A program made the translations under genes and the position numbers. DNA of 10,657 nucleotides from Bacillota bacterium (GTDB lineage: Bacteria; Bacillota; Clostridia; Peptostreptococcales; Anaerovoracaceae), in assembly GCA_022706625.1 (NCBI GenBank), contig JAKJCD010000055.1:1-10657 (forward strand), written 5' to 3'. This document shows, piece by piece, positions 6,979-10,657 of the stretch (positions are counted from its first letter, which is position 1; every line of letters starts with the position of its first letter). A model generated the notes under the pieces. It saw only the letters and a list, made by a program, of their open reading frames with translations. It searched no databases and had not been told where the DNA came from.

Positions 6979-8742
6979 ATGGATAATGATGAAAACAAAG
7001 CATTAAAAACTTCATACCTTCTAAAGAGGTTTATTCCGTATTTTAAAAAGTATAGGTGGATACTGGTGCTTGACCTGTTCTGCGCATCCCTGACCACGGT
7101 CTGTGAACTTGTGCTGCCTCTGATAGTACGCTATCTTACGGATATGGGCATGAACGATTTGGAAAGCCTGACGGTAAGGATGGTTATTTCGATAGGGGTA
7201 TTTTATATTGCGCTGAGACTTGTGGATGTGGCGGCCAACTACTTCATGGCATATGTGGGGCATATGATGGGTGCAAAGATCGAGACCGATATGCGGAAGG
7301 ATATTTTTGCGCACCTGCAGGATCTGTCCTATTCCTATTACGACAATACAAAGGTCGGTCAGATCATGGCAAGGATTACGAGCGATCTCTTTGATATAAC
7401 TGAATTTGCACATCATTGTCCCGAAGAGTATTTCGTGGCTGCTCTTAAAATAGGCGCAGCCTTCGGCATACTGGCACAGGCTGATATTGTACTGACTCTG
7501 ATTATTTTCTCTCTCATACCCATCATGCTGGTATTTGCCATGTCCTTCAACGGAAAGATGAGGGGGGCGTTTAAAAAGTCCAGGAACCAGATAGGTGAGC
7601 TGAACTCACAGGTCGAGGACAGCCTGCTGGGAGTTCGAGTGGTGAAATCCTTCGCTAACGAGAACGTGGAGGAGGAAAAGTTCCGCAGGGGAAACGAAGG
7701 CTTTCTCAAAATCAAAAGGGAAGCCTATCGCTACATGGCCGGCTTTCATAGCACCGTCAGGTTTTTTGACGGGATCATGTACATAGCGTTGGTGACCGTA
7801 GGAGCTATTTTTATGGTTTATGGTCGAATAGGAGCTCCTGACTTGGTGGCCTTCCTTTTGTATGTTACTATGCTCCTTAATTCTGTACGGCGGATCGTGG
7901 AGTTTACGGAGCAGTTTCAACGGGGTATGACGGGTATCGAACGCTTTATCGAGATCATGGATGCTCCCGTTGAAGTTGATGATACCAAGGATGCGGTACC
8001 TATAGGGGATGTCAAGGGGGAAATAAAATTCGATAAAGTAAGCTTCCGGTATTCGGATAATAACAGAAATGTGCTTTCCAACATAGATCTGACGGTTCGG
8101 GCCGGAGAAAACGTAGCTTTGGTAGGGCCTTCGGGCAGCGGGAAAACGACATTATGCAATCTGATACCGCGCTTTTATGATGTGTCGGCAGGAAGGGTGC
8201 TGGTTGACGGGAAGGATATCAAAACTGTTACGATACGGTCTCTCAGGTCGCGGATCGGCATGGTCCAGCAAGATGTTTATCTTTTTTCCGGCTCCGTATT
8301 TGAAAATATTGCCTACGGAAAGCCTGAAGCATCTATGGATGAGGTCGTACAGGCGGCAAAGGATGCCGGGGCCCATGATTTTATAACAGAACTCCCGGAG
8401 GGCTATGACACCTATGTGGGAGAAAGGGGAGTTAAGCTTTCCGGCGGTCAGAAGCAGCGGATAAGCATTGCCCGGGTCTTTCTGAAAAATCCCCCGATCC
8501 TGATTTTGGACGAAGCAACATCAGCCCTCGACAATGAGAGCGAACTTGTAGTGAGGAAGTCTTTAGAAAGGCTTGCGGCGGGCAGGACGACTTTCACAAT
8601 AGCCCACCGCCTTACGACTATTAAGAATGCTTCGATTATTTTAGTCTTGACCGGGAACGGTATTGAAGAGCAGGGCACACACGAAGAGCTGCTTGCAAAA
8701 GAAGGCGTGTATTTCCACCTTTACAGGATGTATAGCGAGTAA
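6979..8742 (+). CDS. ABC exporter half-transporter, fused membrane and ATPase domains (MsbA type)
   Basis: Type IV ABC exporter of 587 residues from the chosen start, with a six-helix membrane domain (about 20-320) followed by an ATPase domain. It would work as a homodimer, since no partner gene is adjacent. The ATPase has Walker A GPSGSGKTT (383-391), the Q-loop QQDVYLF (430-436), the signature LSGGQKQR (487-494), Walker B ILILDEATSALD (507-518) with catalytic Glu, and the H-loop IAHR with H543. The enzyme therefore looks catalytically complete. The ATG at 6979 is preferred because GAGGG lies five bases upstream and MDNDENKAL leads directly to the first elbow helix. TTG 6949 and ATG 6967 are in-frame alternatives with poorer ribosome sites. 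The gap to the capK-like gene is 45 bases, so an operon is likely. The substrate is unknown; lipids, lipid-linked sugars, drugs and peptides are all known for this class. The locus favours an envelope lipid or glycan, which is inference. Confidence 0.9.
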   Translation: MDNDENKALKTSYLLKRFIPYFKKYRWILVLDLFCASLTTVCELVLPLIVRYLTDMGMNDLESLTVRMVISIGVFYIALRLVDVAANYFMAYVGHMMGAKIETDMRKDIFAHLQDLSYSYYDNTKVGQIMARITSDLFDITEFAHHCPEEYFVAALKIGAAFGILAQADIVLTLIIFSLIPIMLVFAMSFNGKMRGAFKKSRNQIGELNSQVEDSLLGVRVVKSFANENVEEEKFRRGNEGFLKIKREAYRYMAGFHSTVRFFDGIMYIALVTVGAIFMVYGRIGAPDLVAFLLYVTMLLNSVRRIVEFTEQFQRGMTGIERFIEIMDAPVEVDDTKDAVPIGDVKGEIKFDKVSFRYSDNNRNVLSNIDLTVRAGENVALVGPSGSGKTTLCNLIPRFYDVSAGRVLVDGKDIKTVTIRSLRSRIGMVQQDVYLFSGSVFENIAYGKPEASMDEVVQAAKDAGAHDFITELPEGYDTYVGERGVKLSGGQKQRISIARVFLKNPPILILDEATSALDNESELVVRKSLERLAAGRTTFTIAHRLTTIKNASIILVLTGNGIEEQGTHEELLAKEGVYFHLYRMYSE

Positions 8743-8796
8743 ACAAGGCAAGGCGACATTCATCGATTGCCGCCATTTGTTCAGACGGGAGGATAG

Positions 8797-9462
8797 ATGG
8801 TTAAGATAGGAAACGACTGGGACAGATTGCTGACCGGGGAGTTCGAAAAAGAATATTACATAGAGCTGCGGCGCTTTTTGATTTCGGAATATAGGAGCCG
8901 CATGATATATCCATCTATGCACGATATATTCAATGCGCTGAAGTATACTTCCTACAGCAGTGTAAAAGCAGTGATTTTAGGCCAGGATCCCTATCATGGA
9001 CCCGGGCAGGCGCATGGACTGTGTTTTTCTGTTATGAAGGGAGTGCCGAAGCCGCCTTCTCTTGAAAATATCTTTAAAGAACTAAAGGATGATCTGGGGA
9101 CTCCGGCACCGGCCCACGGCTGTCTGAAGGATTGGGCAGACCGGGGGGTCATGCTGCTGAATACGGTGCTTACCGTTAGGGAAGGAGCTGCTAATTCCCA
9201 TAAAGGAAAAGGGTGGGAGATTTTTACCGACAGGGTAATAGAAATATTGAATAACAGGGAGAAACCTATGGTATTCTTATTGTGGGGTGCAAATGCCAAA
9301 GCCAAAACCCAATACATTACTAACGAGAACCATCTGGTGCTGACGGCGGCGCATCCCAGTCCGCTGTCCGCTTACAACGGGTTTTTCGGCTGTCACCATT
9401 TTTCCAAGGCTAATGAGTTTCTCAGCCGACACGGGGAACCGGTCGATTGGGAGATAGGTTAG
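8797..9462 (+). CDS. ung: Uracil-DNA glycosylase, family 1
   Basis: Cytoplasmic base-excision repair enzyme that removes uracil from DNA after cytosine deamination or dUTP incorporation. Its 221 residues match bacterial Ung (about 225). The water-activating loop GQDPYHG (62-68) has D64. F77 in LCFSV stacks on the base. N122 in LLNTVLTV gives uracil specificity. HPSPLS (186-191) has H186 and the minor-groove leucine. These correspond closely to D64, F77, N123 and H187 of E. coli Ung. FLLWGANAKAK (160-170) is also typical. The ATG at 8797 has GGGAGGA a few bases upstream. The 54-base gap after the ABC gene has no terminator, so read-through is likely. A functional link to the surface genes is not implied. 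Confidence 0.96.
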   Translation: MVKIGNDWDRLLTGEFEKEYYIELRRFLISEYRSRMIYPSMHDIFNALKYTSYSSVKAVILGQDPYHGPGQAHGLCFSVMKGVPKPPSLENIFKELKDDLGTPAPAHGCLKDWADRGVMLLNTVLTVREGAANSHKGKGWEIFTDRVIEILNNREKPMVFLLWGANAKAKTQYITNENHLVLTAAHPSPLSAYNGFFGCHHFSKANEFLSRHGEPVDWEIG

Positions 9463-9493
9463 TGAAAAATAGAATAAAAACAGGAGGGATATT

Positions 9494-10045
9494 ATGGATT
9501 TTATCATTATTGGCGTAATCGTCGCAGGGCTTGCGCTATTCGTTATCGGGGGCTACAACGGGCTTGTCAAGCTTCGCAACCTGGTTGAGGAAGCCTTTGC
9601 CACGATGGATGTATATCTCAAGAAAAGGTATGATCTGATTCCCAATCTGGTAGAGACGGTGAAAGGCTATGCAGCTCATGAAGCCGGTACCCTGGAAAAG
9701 GTAGTACAGGCCAGAAACATGGCCGCATCGGCGGGCAGCATGGAAGACCGCATCCAGGGCGAAAACATGTTGACCGGCGCACTTAAAAACCTTTTTGCAC
9801 TGGCGGAAGCTTATCCGGATCTTAAAGCCAATACCAATTTCATGGATCTGCAGGTTCAGCTTCAAAAGGTTGAGGAGGATATTGCAAACTCAAGAAAGTA
9901 TTATAACGCAACAGTTCGAGAGTATAACATAAAAACAGAGGTTTTCCCCTACAATATAATAGCGGGACTCTTCAAATTTGCAAGGAAACCGCTCTATGAG
10001 GTCACCGAAGAGGCTGAAAGGCAGAATGTCAAGGTCAAGTTTTAA
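9494..10045 (+). CDS. lemA: LemA family membrane protein
   Basis: Small membrane-anchored protein of the LemA family, 183 residues, whose molecular role is not established. The N terminus (3-20) is a single hydrophobic anchor. The family block YNGLVKLRNLVEEAFATMDV (21-40) comes next, and the highly conserved LKKRYDLIPNLVETVKGYA follows directly (42-60), then HE. The rest is a helical domain ending in FPYNIIAGLFKF (155-166), also a LemA hallmark. The start ATG has AGGAGGGA about six bases upstream. The gap to ung is only 31 bases. The next gene encodes a DUF2207 protein, a recurrent LemA neighbour in bacteria, which supports the assignment. Confidence 0.95.
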   Translation: MDFIIIGVIVAGLALFVIGGYNGLVKLRNLVEEAFATMDVYLKKRYDLIPNLVETVKGYAAHEAGTLEKVVQARNMAASAGSMEDRIQGENMLTGALKNLFALAEAYPDLKANTNFMDLQVQLQKVEEDIANSRKYYNATVREYNIKTEVFPYNIIAGLFKFARKPLYEVTEEAERQNVKVKF

Positions 10046-10066
10046 CCAATACAGGTCGTTGATTAC

Positions 10067-10100
10067 ATTTCCCCGGGCAGAATAACCGGATCCGGGAAAT
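10067..10100 (+). promoter_or_regulatory. Intercistronic inverted repeat between lemA and the DUF2207 gene
   Basis: ATTTCCC (10067-10073) pairs with GGGAAAT (10094-10100). The stem can extend by two GC pairs past one bulged C, with a loop of about 15 bases. No U-tract follows, so it is not a standard terminator. It ends just before the ribosome site of the next gene (GGGG, 10104-10107). It could tune the relative expression of the pair or protect the upstream mRNA; this is inference. Confidence 0.3.
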
Positions 10101-10114
10101 TTAGGGGTAATAAA

Positions 10115-10657
10115 ATGAAGAGAATTCCTGCGGTGATATTGATCGTTACGGCATTGCTGATGTGTTCCACCGGAATTGTCTGCGCTGCAAACTTTGAGAC
10201 CGAACGGTACGATGTATCGGTGGAGGTTTATGAGAACAACTCATGGAAAGTGACCGAGACTATCTCCATGGATTTCCTTGAAGACAGCCACGGCATTTTT
10301 AGATACATACCCGTTAACGGCTCCATATATTATTTGTTGAACGGAAAAAAGACAGAGCAGCGTTACAAGGTTAAAATAACCGATGTGGAGATACCCGGCT
10401 ATAATTACGAAAAGTACTATGAGAACGACAGCGTCGTATTTAAAATCGGGGAAGAGAACGTTCTCGTAAAAGGGCCTCGCACATATCAGATATCATATAA
10501 GGTCACAGCCTATGACGACAGGATCGAAAGCTTCGATCAGTTCTACTGGGGGCTGCTGCCTACGGATTGGAATACATCTATTAACTCAGGCAGCTTTACG
10601 GTCATAATGCCCAAAGCAATAAAAAAAGAAGATGTGGAGTTCATTTCCGGCTTTTAC
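10115..10657 (+). CDS. DUF2207 domain membrane protein, N-terminal part (cut by window edge)
   Basis: Partial gene with 181 codons visible and no stop before the window ends. It opens MKRIPAVILIV with a typical Sec signal peptide of about 24 residues ending GIVCAA, with likely cleavage before NFETERYD. The cysteine context LLMC does not fit a lipobox well. The exported part matches the DUF2207 N-terminal beta domain: VTETISMDFLEDSHGIFRYIPV (the last residue is V69), a YQISYKV strand, and FYWGLLPTDW, the equivalent of the family FYWN-x-x-GTDW block. Full-length family members have further membrane segments and a cytoplasmic tail, which would lie beyond the edge. The ATG at 10115 has GGGG about seven bases upstream. 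The 69-base gap from lemA suggests co-transcription. The function of the family is unknown. Confidence 0.88.
   Translation, partial: MKRIPAVILIVTALLMCSTGIVCAANFETERYDVSVEVYENNSWKVTETISMDFLEDSHGIFRYIPVNGSIYYLLNGKKTEQRYKVKITDVEIPGYNYEKYYENDSVVFKIGEENVLVKGPRTYQISYKVTAYDDRIESFDQFYWGLLPTDWNTSINSGSFTVIMPKAIKKEDVEFISGFY

Noticed and set aside
8743..8796. Terminator between the ABC exporter gene and ung
   Set aside because: Only a four-base GGCG/CGCC pairing is possible and no T-run follows.
1..10657. CRISPR arrays, tRNA or rRNA genes, insertion sequences, attachment sites
   Set aside because: No regularly spaced repeats, cloverleaf or rRNA-like sequence, transposase motifs or terminal inverted repeats were seen on either strand by eye.

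Overview
The window looks like a chromosomal stretch from a Firmicute, most likely of the class Clostridia. The evidence is strong purine-rich Shine-Dalgarno sequences (for example AGGAGG before tagA and lemA), frequent ATA and AGG codons, moderate GC content judged by eye, and a set of Gram-positive cell-surface genes. I cannot name a genus. Most of the window concerns an undecaprenyl-linked surface polymer, followed by an ABC exporter, a DNA repair gene and the start of a LemA/DUF2207 membrane pair.

Layout: (1) positions 2-1351 (+) hold an O-antigen ligase/polymerase-type membrane protein whose reading frame is open to the left edge. (2) Positions 1358-2608 (-) hold a WecC-type UDP-ManNAc dehydrogenase, convergent with gene 1, with only six bases between the stop codons. 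(3) A 200-base divergent spacer (2609-2808) carries a perfect 8-bp hairpin in the wecC leader and weak promoter candidates. (4) Positions 2809-4612 (+) hold a lipoteichoic acid synthase-like phosphoglycerol transferase that is split in two frames. A short conserved stretch between its metal-binding Glu and its nucleophile Thr appears to be deleted. (5) Positions 4605-5351 (+) hold TagA/TarA/WecG-type ManNAc transferase, overlapping the previous stop codon. (6) A 220-base AT-richer gap (5352-5571) has an ideal ribosome site in front of only a 26-codon frame. (7) Positions 5572-6933 (+) hold a CapK/PaaK-like adenylate-forming enzyme. (8) Positions 6979-8742 (+) hold a complete MsbA-type ABC exporter half-transporter. 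(9) Positions 8797-9462 (+) hold family 1 uracil-DNA glycosylase. (10) Positions 9494-10045 (+) hold LemA. (11) Positions 10115-10657 (+) hold the secreted N-terminal part of a DUF2207 protein, cut by the right edge.

How the genes fit together: TagA adds ManNAc to undecaprenyl-diphospho-GlcNAc, the first committed step of wall-teichoic-acid-like polymers. WecC oxidises UDP-ManNAc to UDP-ManNAcA, so both draw on the same sugar nucleotide. A Wzy/ligase-type protein could polymerise or attach the glycan, and an LtaS-type enzyme could add glycerol phosphate. The LtaS-like gene is probably inactive in this sequence because of the internal deletion. The CapK-like enzyme and the ABC exporter have no assigned substrate; their position suggests a surface-polymer role but does not prove one.

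I see no CRISPR array, tRNA, rRNA, insertion sequence or phage gene. I did not find a clearly new system. The best second-look items are the broken LtaS-like gene next to tagA, and the possible deletion scar between tagA and the capK-like gene.
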